Source: Lachnospiraceae bacterium (lineage in GTDB: Bacteria; Bacillota; Clostridia; Lachnospirales; Lachnospiraceae). Taken from it: 51,894 nucleotides of DNA. The DNA is taken from contig CABJAM010000009.1 of assembly GCA_902363555.1 (NCBI GenBank), positions 173,809 to 225,702 of the forward strand, written 5' to 3'. Below are positions 33,860-42,987 of the stretch, in pieces. Both the position numbers and the translations under genes were made by a program. The notes beneath the pieces are model-generated. The model was not told the DNA's origin. It was given only the letters and a program-made list of their open reading frames with translations, and searched no databases. Each line of letters starts with the position of its first letter. Within the stretch, counting starts at the first letter, position 1.

Positions 33860-34536
33860 CAAATATACTGTTAATCGAAGATGACGACGTCCTGAATATG
33901 GGATTAACCTATGATCTGGAAGCCGAGGGCTATCGGATTCATTCTGCCAGATGTGTGAGCGACGCGATACGGCTGCTGGATTCTGAAACCGTTGACCTGA
34001 TTCTCCTGGATGGCAATCTGCCGGACGGTGACGGCTTTGAATTTTGCCGGAATGTGAAGGCCCGGCGGACTCTTCCTGTGATTTTGCTCACCGCCCGGGA
34101 TATGGATGCGGATGAATTGGCAGGCTTTGACGCCGGTGCCGACGATTATATTAAAAAACCGTTCAGTCTGGAGGTTTTGTACCGGAGGATTACTGTAGCT
34201 TTGCGCAACTACGGTACAAAGGGGGAAGGCCTGAGGTATAACGATGGCTTTTTAGATATTGATTTTGGGAAAATGAGTGCACGCAGGCAAGGTGTTTTAC
34301 TGGAGCTGACCCCGAAGGAGTTTAAAATCTTATCGATCTTTATTGCCAATGAAAACCAGGTGATCACAAAATCAACTTTCCTCGATAAGGTGTGGGACTG
34401 TGATGGCAATTTTGTGGACGAGCATGTTGTTCCGGTGAATATCAACCGGCTGCGGGCAAAAATAGAAGATGAACATCACCATTATATAAAAACTATGTAT
34501 GGTATGGGCTATCAGTGGCTCCCTGGCGAGGCGTAG
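33856..34536 (+). CDS. OmpR/PhoB-family response regulator
   Basis: A 226-aa regulator with a receiver domain (acidic residues in IEDDD, phosphoacceptor Asp52 in LLDGNLPDGDG, Lys in IKKPF) and a winged-helix C-terminus (LTPKEFKILSIFI... DEHVVPVNINRLRAKIE...TMYGMGYQW). It overlaps the hydrolase gene by 4 bp (ATGA) and precedes the kinase gene by 4 bp. Architecture and context resemble BceR-like systems that sense cell-wall antibiotics. Confidence 0.94.
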   Translation: MTNILLIEDDDVLNMGLTYDLEAEGYRIHSARCVSDAIRLLDSETVDLILLDGNLPDGDGFEFCRNVKARRTLPVILLTARDMDADELAGFDAGADDYIKKPFSLEVLYRRITVALRNYGTKGEGLRYNDGFLDIDFGKMSARRQGVLLELTPKEFKILSIFIANENQVITKSTFLDKVWDCDGNFVDEHVVPVNINRLRAKIEDEHHHYIKTMYGMGYQWLPGEA

Positions 34537-34540
34537 GCAT

Positions 34541-35461
34541 ATGGAAAAATATATACTCATGGCAGGTATTCTTTGTCTGTTATGTGCAGGTCTGGGATTT
34601 ATTGTCCTGAGATGGTATCTGGTGCGGTATACGACCAGTCTGACCCGCAGCCTGGATGAAATGATCGAAGGAAAACGGGAAATTATTTTTGATGAGGAAA
34701 ATGAATGGCTCATGTCCAAGGTTCAGGTGAGATTGCGGCAGCTTTATGAAATCCTGCAAAGCCGGACGGAGCAAAGCCGGCGGGAACGGGCGGAGCTGGA
34801 AGGGATCATCAGCGATATTTCCCACCAGGTGAAAACGCCGCTGGCCAATATCCGAATGTACCATGCCATTCTTTTGAAGCGGAGCCTCCCGCCGGAGAAA
34901 CAGGCGCAGTTCCTTCACTTAGTGGATGGACAGGTGGAAAAGCTGGATTCCCTTATGCAGAGCATGGTAGAAATGTCTCAGATGGAGATTGGCATGATCT
35001 GTACTAAGCCGGTCCGGCAGCCCTTACCGCCGCTGATCGAGCAGGCCGTCTGTCAGATTGCACTGAAAGCGGAACGTAAAAGAATCGATATTCAAGTGGA
35101 ATGTGAGGACTGGATGCAGGCCGTATTTGACCTGAAATGGACGCTGGAGGCATTGGGCAATATTCTGGATAACGCTGTAAAATATACCGGTGAGGGCGGA
35201 AAAATAAAGATATCTGCTTTGGTCACGGATTTCTTTGTGCGGATTAAAGTATCGGATAACGGAAAAGGGATTCCGGAATCCCAGTATACCAAGGTATTCA
35301 AGCGCTTTTACAGAGCGGCGGATGTGCAGCAGGAGGAGGGCGTGGGCGTAGGACTTTTTCTGGCGCAGGAAATCATCCGGATGCAGAAGGGCTATATCGA
35401 TCTGAAATCCCAGGTGGGCGCCGGTTCAGAATTTTCAATAAATCTTCCTGCCGAAATTTAG
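34541..35461 (+). CDS. Sensor histidine kinase (HisKA/HATPase)
   Basis: A 306-aa kinase with one N-terminal hydrophobic segment (ILMAGILCLLCAGLGFIVLRW), almost no extracellular loop, and a coiled linker. HisKA has SDISHQVKTPLANI with His95, and the ATPase domain has LGNILDNAVKYT, DNGKGIP and GVGVGLFLAQEIIRMQKG. A kinase without a sensor loop usually senses in the membrane or through a partner transporter, as in BceS-like systems. ATG 34541 comes 4 bp after the regulator stop. It ends 9 bp before a strong terminator. Confidence 0.93.
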   Translation: MEKYILMAGILCLLCAGLGFIVLRWYLVRYTTSLTRSLDEMIEGKREIIFDEENEWLMSKVQVRLRQLYEILQSRTEQSRRERAELEGIISDISHQVKTPLANIRMYHAILLKRSLPPEKQAQFLHLVDGQVEKLDSLMQSMVEMSQMEIGMICTKPVRQPLPPLIEQAVCQIALKAERKRIDIQVECEDWMQAVFDLKWTLEALGNILDNAVKYTGEGGKIKISALVTDFFVRIKVSDNGKGIPESQYTKVFKRFYRAADVQQEEGVGVGLFLAQEIIRMQKGYIDLKSQVGAGSEFSINLPAEI

Positions 35462-35470
35462 CCCGGATAA

Positions 35471-35528
35471 AAGATTATCTCAATACTGTGATATTTTTGT
35501 GAACGGTTTGAGATAATCTTTTTTTATA
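35471..35528 (+). terminator. Terminator between the kinase gene and the ABC operon
   Basis: A 13-bp stem (35471-35483 with 35508-35520) and seven or more T residues. The ABC genes downstream therefore probably have their own promoter. Confidence 0.85.
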
Positions 35529-35561
35529 ATTACCCTATCAATAAGGGAAAGAGAGCGAACA

Positions 35562-36278
35562 ATGAGTACAATATTAAAAGCGGTCAATTTGAAAAAATAT
35601 TATGGAAAGGAGCCTAATATCACAAAAGCGCTGGATGGCGTGACCATGGAGGTGGAGCAGGGGGAATTTGTAGCCATTATCGGTACCAGCGGGTCCGGAA
35701 AATCCACGCTGTTGAATATGATCGGAGGCCTGGATGTGCCCACATCCGGCAGTGTGGTCATCCGGGGAAAGGAGATCGGAAAGATGAACGATGAGCAGCT
35801 TACGATCTTCCGTCGGCGCAATATCGGTTTTATTTTCCAGGATTATAATCTGGTGCCCATTTTAAATGCCTATCAGAATATTATTCTGCCCATTGAGCTG
35901 GATGGTAATAAGGTGGACCGGGGGTATGTGGATGAGATCATCCATTTTCTCCATCTGGAGGAGCGGCTGTCCAATCTCCCGGCGAACATGTCCGGCGGAC
36001 AGCAGCAGCGGGTTGCCATAGCCAGGGCGCTGGCGGCCAAGCCGGCGATCATCCTGGCTGATGAGCCTACGGGAAATCTGGATTCCAAAACAAGCCAGGA
36101 TGTGCTTCGTCTTTTGAAGGTATCCTGCCAGCAGTTTAACCAGACATTGGTGATGATCACCCATAATCCGGAAATCGCATTGATGGCCGACTGTATGATC
36201 CGAATCGAGGACGGACATATTGTGGAAACCGCAAAGGAAAAGATGATGGCGGGAGGGATGGGAAATGCTGAGAAATAA
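35562..36278 (+). CDS. ABC transporter ATP-binding protein, MacB/BceA-type
   Basis: A 238-aa ATPase. Walker A is GTSGSGKS (41-48), the Q-loop is FQDYNLV, the signature is MSGGQQQRVAIARAL, and Walker B is IILADEPTGNLD, as in the LolD/MacB/BceA family. It overlaps the FtsX-like permease gene by 14 bp. Together they form a type VII ABC transporter, probably for antimicrobial peptide resistance or sensing with the adjacent two-component system. Confidence 0.94.
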   Translation: MSTILKAVNLKKYYGKEPNITKALDGVTMEVEQGEFVAIIGTSGSGKSTLLNMIGGLDVPTSGSVVIRGKEIGKMNDEQLTIFRRRNIGFIFQDYNLVPILNAYQNIILPIELDGNKVDRGYVDEIIHFLHLEERLSNLPANMSGGQQQRVAIARALAAKPAIILADEPTGNLDSKTSQDVLRLLKVSCQQFNQTLVMITHNPEIALMADCMIRIEDGHIVETAKEKMMAGGMGNAEK

Positions 36279-38808
36279 TAACGGAAAGTTTATCCGTACC
36301 CTGTCGGCCAGTTGTCTGAAAGCCAATAAGCTGAGAAACCTCATTGCAATATTTGCTATTGTCCTGACCACCGTACTGTTTACAAGCGTGGCCACTGTCA
36401 TGGAGGGCTCCATGCAGAGCATAAAGGATCAGCTCCTCCGTCAGTCCGGTTCAAAGTTTATGCTGTCGGTAAAATACCTGACCGGGGAGGACTGTGGGAG
36501 AATAGCCGCAGACCCGGCATTTTCGGAAACCGGAGTTATGCAGTACCTGGGCCGTGTTCAAAATGAAGTGCTTAACAAGCTGGAGGCGGATCTTTGCTGG
36601 GCTGACGAAAGCTATCTGGACGGCACCTTTGTAAAGGCTGAGACGGGCCGCCTGCCGGAAAGCGCTGATGAAATCCTTATGGACGCCTCAGCTTTAAGGC
36701 TGCTTGGTATTCCGGAGCAGATCGGAGAGACGGTTACTCTGGATTATGAGGTAAATGGCGAGCTGCGGCAGCGCACCATGACCCTGGCGGGTATCTATTC
36801 CGGGGCGACCGGTGAAAACCACACGTCTATTTTCGTGTCTAAAATATTTATGGATAAAGAGCTGGAAAATATTCCTGTCACAACAGGCGGCACGATGTGT
36901 GCGGGCAGCTATATATTGGGCGGCAGCTTTTTATCGTCGGAAAACCTGGCCGGGAAACGCCGGGAGGTCCTTTTAAACGCGGGCTTTAATCCGGATGCAC
37001 TGCCCAATGAGGACGGATATGTTGTGGCGGCTGTCAGCGACGCGTATGGAAGCAGCATGTCCATGGACCCCGGAGTGGTCCTTGGGGCGGGAGTGATGAT
37101 TATTGTCATCATTTTTGCCGGGTATCTGATCATCAGCAATGTATTCCGCATTTCTGTTATGAAGGATATGCGCATGTATGGCCAGCTAAAAACCGTGGGA
37201 ACCTCCCCTAAGCAATTGCGTCGGCTGTTGCGCCGCCAGGCAAATTTTCTCAATCTCATCGGTATTCCCATCGGACTTGTACTTGGTTATCTTCTGGGCC
37301 TGGTGCTGCTCCCGGTTGTTATGAAGGCTACGATATATACGGATGTTCAGTCTTTAAGGCCCAGGTTGTGGGTATTTGTTATGGCTGCGGTGTTCGCCTT
37401 TGTCACCGTATGGATCAGCAGTAATAAGCCGGCCAAAATGATGTCGAAAATGTCGCCCATCCAGGCGCTGCGTTATGGGGGAGATGAGGACAGCGGCAGA
37501 AAGCAGGCCCGGGGAAGAGAATCCAAAGCCCGTATATTACAGATGGCCGTTTCCAATATTATCAGCAATAAGCGTAAGACCTTTCTTGCAGTGCTGTCCT
37601 TATCGCTGAGCGTCCTGTTGTTTAATAGTATCTTAAATTTTACGGACAGCTTTGATGAAAAAACTTATGTGGAAGGGCAAAGCGGCGCAGACTTTATCGT
37701 ATCTAATGCCTCCTTTGGCACCGGAACGGAAAGTGAGCGCTATGTGCTGGACCGGGAATTTTTGGACGCGATACAGAAACGCACAGATATAAAATCAAAT
37801 GGCGCCGTTTATTGCTACCAGGCAAGCGACGATATGGGCGATGAAAGCGCTCAGCATTATGATGGGATAAGAACGGTCAAGATCAATACGGTAAACGGAG
37901 CTCCGTATCCGGATGCGCGGGCTATGGAACTGGGGAAAATGCTGTATGGCTTTGAACCACAGCTTTTCGGCCGATGCAAGGTGGTCCGCGGAGTATTGGA
38001 TATGGATAAACTGGCATCCGGAAAATATATTGTGGAGGCCACCACCTTTATCAATAATAATAAAGACTATGATGCGGATGCATTCAGCCTGATGCCGGGA
38101 GATAAGGTCCGCGGCGAAATCGGCGGTATAGTGCTGGAATATGAGGTGCTTGCTAATGTGGTGATTCCATATGATCTGTTATACTCGTCCAGCATGGGGG
38201 AGGCTGCGTCTCTGGTTCTGCCGGCGGAGGAATATCTTCGCCAGTTTCCTGAAACCATGCCAATCCATTATGTGATGGATGCAAAGGAAAACTGCTTTGA
38301 GGACGTGGATCAATTTCTTAAAATGTATGAGAACCAGCCCCAGGCCAACATCAGCTTTAGTTCCCGCGAAACGGTGAGAGCCGCATTTGGGGTCTACAAA
38401 AATACATTTTCAACGACGGGCCTTGTCCTGGCCGTTATATTTGGCATCATCGGCCTTTTAAACCTGCTAAATGTGACGCTGACCAATGCCATCACAAGGC
38501 AGCGGGAATTTGCCATTATGCAGAGTATCGGCATGACACGGCGGCAGCTACGCAGGCTTTTCGTGCTGGAGGGGATTTTGTATACGGTCATTGCCGGCAT
38601 CCTGAGCCTGGTCCTTGCCGCGCTGCTCTCGGTTTCGGCCGTAAGGGCGCTGACCGGCGCTTACTGGTTCTGTAATTACCATTTTACGGTGCTGCCTGCC
38701 GCAGGGCTGATCCCGGTATTTATCGTGGTGGCCGGGGCTATCGCGCTGATTATTGACCGGATCTGGAATGGCGGGAGTGTGGTGGAACGGCTGCGGGTAT
38801 CAAAGTAA
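36265..38808 (+). CDS. FtsX-like ABC transporter permease, large (BceB/MacB-like)
   Basis: An 847-aa protein. The first helix (LRNLIAIFAIVLTTVLFTSV) is followed by an extracytoplasmic domain of about 230 residues, three helices with an FtsX domain near 280-390, a linker, another single helix with a second large extracytoplasmic domain, and a last FtsX-type helix bundle (FSTTGLVLAVIFGIIGLLN, NAITRQREFAIMQSIGMTRRQ). The 8-10 helix layout matches double-FtsX permeases. The start overlaps the ATPase gene. The likely role is peptide-antibiotic sensing or removal with the preceding TCS. Confidence 0.92.
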   Translation: MLRNNNGKFIRTLSASCLKANKLRNLIAIFAIVLTTVLFTSVATVMEGSMQSIKDQLLRQSGSKFMLSVKYLTGEDCGRIAADPAFSETGVMQYLGRVQNEVLNKLEADLCWADESYLDGTFVKAETGRLPESADEILMDASALRLLGIPEQIGETVTLDYEVNGELRQRTMTLAGIYSGATGENHTSIFVSKIFMDKELENIPVTTGGTMCAGSYILGGSFLSSENLAGKRREVLLNAGFNPDALPNEDGYVVAAVSDAYGSSMSMDPGVVLGAGVMIIVIIFAGYLIISNVFRISVMKDMRMYGQLKTVGTSPKQLRRLLRRQANFLNLIGIPIGLVLGYLLGLVLLPVVMKATIYTDVQSLRPRLWVFVMAAVFAFVTVWISSNKPAKMMSKMSPIQALRYGGDEDSGRKQARGRESKARILQMAVSNIISNKRKTFLAVLSLSLSVLLFNSILNFTDSFDEKTYVEGQSGADFIVSNASFGTGTESERYVLDREFLDAIQKRTDIKSNGAVYCYQASDDMGDESAQHYDGIRTVKINTVNGAPYPDARAMELGKMLYGFEPQLFGRCKVVRGVLDMDKLASGKYIVEATTFINNNKDYDADAFSLMPGDKVRGEIGGIVLEYEVLANVVIPYDLLYSSSMGEAASLVLPAEEYLRQFPETMPIHYVMDAKENCFEDVDQFLKMYENQPQANISFSSRETVRAAFGVYKNTFSTTGLVLAVIFGIIGLLNLLNVTLTNAITRQREFAIMQSIGMTRRQLRRLFVLEGILYTVIAGILSLVLAALLSVSAVRALTGAYWFCNYHFTVLPAAGLIPVFIVVAGAIALIIDRIWNGGSVVERLRVSK

Positions 38809-38828
38809 ATGAACGGCTCCGGCGATTA

Positions 38829-40367
38829 CTAATTATCCGCATTTTTATACTGCTTTTTATATTCGCTGGGCAGGGCATTATACTGTTTTTTAAACAGCGT
38901 ACGGAAATGTCTCAAATCGTCGTATCCCAGAAGTGCGGCCACCTCGCTGACGGAACGATCACCTTTTAAAAGCTCCGCCGCCTTTTCCATTTTCATACGT
39001 GTGACATAGGAGATGAATGTTTCGTTCATCTCCTTTTTAAACAGGGTGCTGAAATAGGACGGGTTCAGAAAAAAGTAATTGGCGACCGTCTCCAGAGAGA
39101 TATTTTCCATCAGATGATTTTCAATAAAGCCCAGGGCGTCGTGGATGCGCATTTGCTGGCTGTCCTGCTTGCTGTGGACATTATTCAGTGTATAGCATAC
39201 CCATGTGCAGAACCATTCCTCTAAGGCTTCCACGGTTTCAATTTTAAAGAGCTCGTACACCTCCCAGCCGCGTTTGATCCGGGGCTCGCGCAGCGTGTAC
39301 ATGTCAAAGATGACATATTTTATACTGGCGTAGAGGTTGAGCAGGTCCATTTGGATATTTTCCATACTATAATCCAGACGTGCATACTCCTTAAACCAAA
39401 GGCGTACATACTGCACCACATTTTCACCGTTTCTGTACTCCATATTGTTGCGTATCCGCCGTTCCAATTCGATGATATTCAATGGCTTTATAAGCTGAAT
39501 GCTCAAAGCGCTGATTTCCTCAAAGGAGGTCGATTTTTTTACAAGCTTGTTAATATATGCAGTTTCGGCGGCTTCATAGTAGGATTTGGTAAGACCCATC
39601 AAGCCGGAATGAATACAGCCGGATTGTATTTGTAAACTTTCATTGCCATAATTTTGACCATATTGCTGAGACAGCTCAAGCAAATGTATCCTGAAATTGA
39701 TAAATTCTGTCAGGTGATTCGTTGTGTCATAGAAAATAACCGCCAGTACACGGGGCTTGGCCTGATATGCCAGGCATCTGGGGTGCGCCTCAGAAAGCTT
39801 CTCATAGAACTCATAAAAATTTGTGCGTGCAGATGTCGATTTCTTGCAATCCTCATAAAGGCATACAAAAAACTGATAATCAGAAAAGCAGCCCGAATAT
39901 TTATAGCGTATGGGAAAAACGGTTTCCGGTGTTACCAGCTCCATAAAAAAACCGTGACTCATTTCCATAGAGAAAAATTTTTCTTTCGGAATATCCATGA
40001 CCGGACTCAGGTTTGCTGTTAAAATATTAAAAAAATCGCCTGCGAGGTCTGAAATCGCGTTATAGGGCATAAAGAAAGTGTTTCTTAAAACGGCAATATC
40101 TGGCGGCGACGTGATTAGATGACAAATATATACGGGAGTTTCCGGAAACTTTATATGAACGATCCGGTAAAGTCCGGCAGTCGTGCGGTCTGTGAGACTG
40201 GCGCTGTCAATAAATATATATGACGGATGATTTTCCGGGAAATAACCAGGATATGAAAAGGGTGGTGTCAACTGCTCGATGTGATAGCTGTCCGCTGCCG
40301 GTAGGGCGGCTTTTTTTATTTCTGCGGCCAGGGTCTGCTGCCGGCTTATAACCAAAATAATTTTCAT
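38829..40367 (-). CDS. AraC-family regulator with a degenerate receiver domain
   Basis: A 512-aa protein. The C-terminal 110 residues are an AraC double helix-turn-helix (SLETVANYFFLNPSYFSTLFKKEM and SVSEVAALLGYDDLRHFRTLFKK). The N-terminus (KIILVISRQQTLAAEIKK... YIFIDSASL) has the length and strand pattern of a receiver but lacks the paired acidic residues after strand 1, and no kinase gene is adjacent. The approximately 280-residue middle region resembles that of YesN-like regulators. It is divergent from, and probably regulates, the sugar ABC operon at 40604. How it is switched is unknown; an unphosphorylated or ligand-driven mode is possible. Confidence 0.8.
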   Translation of the reverse strand: MKIILVISRQQTLAAEIKKAALPAADSYHIEQLTPPFSYPGYFPENHPSYIFIDSASLTDRTTAGLYRIVHIKFPETPVYICHLITSPPDIAVLRNTFFMPYNAISDLAGDFFNILTANLSPVMDIPKEKFFSMEMSHGFFMELVTPETVFPIRYKYSGCFSDYQFFVCLYEDCKKSTSARTNFYEFYEKLSEAHPRCLAYQAKPRVLAVIFYDTTNHLTEFINFRIHLLELSQQYGQNYGNESLQIQSGCIHSGLMGLTKSYYEAAETAYINKLVKKSTSFEEISALSIQLIKPLNIIELERRIRNNMEYRNGENVVQYVRLWFKEYARLDYSMENIQMDLLNLYASIKYVIFDMYTLREPRIKRGWEVYELFKIETVEALEEWFCTWVCYTLNNVHSKQDSQQMRIHDALGFIENHLMENISLETVANYFFLNPSYFSTLFKKEMNETFISYVTRMKMEKAAELLKGDRSVSEVAALLGYDDLRHFRTLFKKQYNALPSEYKKQYKNADN

Positions 40368-40418
40368 GTTGAGTCCTCTTAAATGTCGTGCATTTGCATG
40401 GTATATGTTTGCATATAG

Positions 40419-40457
40419 AATACTACGCTGCCGTGCCGGCGTAAAGTATTATTTTTT
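40419..40457 (+). other. Hairpin with T-run in the divergent intergenic region
   Basis: AATACT and ACGC pair with GCGT and AGTATT (40419-40450, two-base bulge), followed by TATTTTTT on the plus strand. No plus-strand gene lies upstream, so it may be a leader attenuator of the sugar operon, or a chance structure in the leader of the AraC gene. Confidence 0.35.
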
Positions 40458-40573
40458 CTGACCTAAAAAAAACCCCCCTTATTTGATGAAAAAAGTACTC
40501 TGTTAGAAACAGATAGAATCATGTATATTTAAACCATCAATTACGCGTAAAGGATAGAAACAATCTGGGAAGG

Positions 40574-40589
40574 TACCGCTTCGGCGGTA
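40574..40589 (+). promoter_or_regulatory. cUUCGg tetraloop hairpin upstream of the binding-protein ribosome site
   Basis: TACCGC-TTCG-GCGGTA, a 6-bp stem closed by a C(UUCG)G loop, ending 4-5 nt before the GGAGG of the solute-binding protein gene. It could protect the mRNA 5' region or affect ribosome entry. Confidence 0.5.
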
Positions 40590-40603
40590 GAATGGAGGAA
40601 AAT

Positions 40604-42010
40604 ATGAAAAAAGGTCTTGCATTATTTATGGCGGTCTTGATGGGGGCATCCTTAATTGGCTGTGGCAACAGCTCCGGCGGCACCGGAGATACAAAGGCTC
40701 CGGCACAGACACAGGCACCCGGAGATAAGGATACGACAGCCCCGGCTACGGAGGCCGGAAGTAAGGATGTTGGAAATACAGAGAAAACGACGATCCACAT
40801 CCAGTCCTGGCAGTACGCTCTGGGAAGCTACAAGGGATTTACGGAGGATGCCGATGTGGCAGCCGCTATTGAAGACGAATTTAATTCGACCCATGATGAT
40901 ATTGAACTGAAAGTGTCATTAATGCGGCAGGAGGATCATTTTAATGCGTTGAAGGTGGACTTTTCCGCAGGAAACGCGCCGGATGTTATAGGAATTACAC
41001 CGGGCGCCGTCTTAGAGCAGTTTAAAACACAGCTTGAGCCGCTTGATGCTCACGCGGCCGGAACATGGGGGGATAGCTGGCAGGATCGTTTTACAGATGC
41101 CTCTCTTACGACCATAAAAATGTCCGGCGACGAAATTTATGCACTTCCCAGTGCCATGAGTGCAGCCGGTATGATGTGGTACGCGGATGAGCAGATGAAG
41201 GCCGGCGGCCTGGATAAAGCCCCAACGTCATGGGATGAGCTTTTAAGTGCATCGGAAACACTGCGTTCCAATGGAAGTATGCCTCTGATGTTTGGCGGCA
41301 AGGATACATGGCAGAACTCGGATATGTTTATCACAATCCTGGGAACCCTGAACAAGGATCTGACTAATAAACTGTTTAGCGGCGAGGAAAGCTGGGAACA
41401 TCCGGATGTGATCAAGGCATTTGAGTATTACCAGAAGCTTTTCACCGATAACATTGTTCAGGACGGCGCTCTGTCCACCACAATGTATAATGAAGGGTAC
41501 AGTATGTGGCGTGCCGATGATGGTACCGGAATCGTTCCATTAATTTTTAACGGCTCATGGGAGCTGGGCTGTCTGTCCACCATCAACAGCTATTATGAGA
41601 CTTATACAGCCAGAGGTATACATATTTCCCGCTTCCCGTCCATTGAGGGGAAAGAGGCCGTGATCCTTTCCGCACCGGATGTGGCCTGGGGCGTTAATAA
41701 ATCCTGTGCTAATGTGGATGCTGCCTGGGAGGTTGTGCGCTGGCTCACCGAGGATATGCAGCAGTCCGTTGTGGACGGTTTGGGCTTCTTCAGTGTACTT
41801 AAGGATTCTCCTGAGGTAACTGTGGAAATGCCGGATTCATTTAAAGAATGCTACGATGTGGTGGCTGCGGCCATTGCCAGTGATAATAGTATCGGTTTCC
41901 GTGAAGCATTTGATGCTCAGGTAGCCACGGATCTGTTTAACAATTTACAACTGTTAGCCACCGGAGGCAGTACGCCGGAGGAGGCTGCCAGGGCGATGAG
42001 CGAACGCTAG
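40604..42010 (+). CDS. Extracellular sugar-binding lipoprotein (family 1 solute-binding)
   Basis: A 468-aa lipoprotein with the lipobox LIGC (Cys20), a Thr/Ala/Lys-rich linker and the family 1 sugar-binding pattern (HFNALKVDFSAGNAPDVIGI, YALPSAMSAAGMMWYADEQMKAGG, WGVNKSC). ATG 40604 follows GGAGG by 5 nt. It is the first gene of an operon with two MsmFG/UgpAE-type permeases and an ADP-ribosylglycohydrolase-like enzyme. The ligand is likely a sugar or glycoside. A stem-loop after the gene probably keeps its expression above that of the permeases. Confidence 0.9.
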   Translation: MKKGLALFMAVLMGASLIGCGNSSGGTGDTKAPAQTQAPGDKDTTAPATEAGSKDVGNTEKTTIHIQSWQYALGSYKGFTEDADVAAAIEDEFNSTHDDIELKVSLMRQEDHFNALKVDFSAGNAPDVIGITPGAVLEQFKTQLEPLDAHAAGTWGDSWQDRFTDASLTTIKMSGDEIYALPSAMSAAGMMWYADEQMKAGGLDKAPTSWDELLSASETLRSNGSMPLMFGGKDTWQNSDMFITILGTLNKDLTNKLFSGEESWEHPDVIKAFEYYQKLFTDNIVQDGALSTTMYNEGYSMWRADDGTGIVPLIFNGSWELGCLSTINSYYETYTARGIHISRFPSIEGKEAVILSAPDVAWGVNKSCANVDAAWEVVRWLTEDMQQSVVDGLGFFSVLKDSPEVTVEMPDSFKECYDVVAAAIASDNSIGFREAFDAQVATDLFNNLQLLATGGSTPEEAARAMSER

Positions 42011-42018
42011 GATATTAA

Positions 42019-42068
42019 CCGGCTGCATTATTTTTAGCTTTACAGATGGTTTAAAATAATGCAGCCGG
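42019..42068 (+). other. Perfect 16-bp intercistronic stem-loop
   Basis: 42019-42034 pairs without mismatch with 42053-42068 around an 18-nt loop. There is no T-tract after it, so it probably protects the binding-protein mRNA from 3' decay or attenuates, as in malE-malF type operons, giving more binding protein than permease. Confidence 0.75.
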
Positions 42069-42092
42069 GCTTCCAGAGAGGGTGGAACAACA

Positions 42093-42974
42093 ATGATTAA
42101 ATACAGGAATAGTAAGAGGGTGGGCTTTCTCTATATATTGCCGTTATTTTTATTCGTATTGATATTTATGGTTTATCCGATCGTATTTAATGTAAAGAAC
42201 AGTTTTTATGACTGGAACGGTATCAGCGCCGACAAAGTATTTATCGGACTGAAAAATTACACCTCCCTTTTTCAGGATAAGGTCTTTCGGACCGTTTTGA
42301 AAAACTTTGCCTTATTTGCGGTGTTGACCGTATCGGTACAATGTGTACTTGGACTGCTTTTGGCCAATATGTTCCGGCGGAAATTTGTGGGAAGGGATGT
42401 GGCAAAGGCCATTATCTTTATGCCAGCCATATTGTCCTCCGTTATTTTAGGACAGATCTTTTACCGCATACTTGACCCCAATATCGGATATATGAATGCC
42501 TTTTTCCGTGCCGTAGGCCTGGATGCCCTGGCCGGTTCCTGGCTGTCTGATCCAAAGACGGCAATGCTGGTCATTATCATTATTAATATCTGGCAGTGGA
42601 CCGGATATTCCATGACACTCTATTTTGGGGCGGTCATGGGTGTGCCTGATGATCTCTATGAGGCGGCCAAAATCGACGGCGCCAGCTCTTTTCAGGTGCT
42701 TCGTAGAATTACCGTGCCTATGGTGCGTGGAACGACCTATAATCTGACTATCGTAGGAATTATCGGAGCGCTCAAACAATACGATCTTGTCACAGTTATG
42801 ACCGGCGGCGGGCCGGCCAATGCCACTCAGACCTTTGCCACCTACATGTATGACGCCTCCTTTGTCACTTACCGGCAGGGATATGCATGCGCAATTGCGG
42901 TCGTCATGTTCATTATTGCCATGATTATCACCGTGGTCCAGCTTCGGATGTATAATTCCAAGACAATTTATTAG
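42093..42974 (+). CDS. Sugar ABC transporter permease (UgpA/MsmF-type)
   Basis: A 293-aa membrane protein with six helices. The N-terminal pattern RVGFLYILPLFLFVLIFMVYPIVFNVKNSFYDWNG is typical of MalF-like permeases of CUT1 importers. The EAA loop is DLYEAAKIDGASSFQVLRRITVP. GAGAGGG precedes the ATG. It pairs with the next gene. Confidence 0.93.
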   Translation: MIKYRNSKRVGFLYILPLFLFVLIFMVYPIVFNVKNSFYDWNGISADKVFIGLKNYTSLFQDKVFRTVLKNFALFAVLTVSVQCVLGLLLANMFRRKFVGRDVAKAIIFMPAILSSVILGQIFYRILDPNIGYMNAFFRAVGLDALAGSWLSDPKTAMLVIIIINIWQWTGYSMTLYFGAVMGVPDDLYEAAKIDGASSFQVLRRITVPMVRGTTYNLTIVGIIGALKQYDLVTVMTGGGPANATQTFATYMYDASFVTYRQGYACAIAVVMFIIAMIITVVQLRMYNSKTIY

Positions 42975-42987
42975 GAGGTGTATTCCT

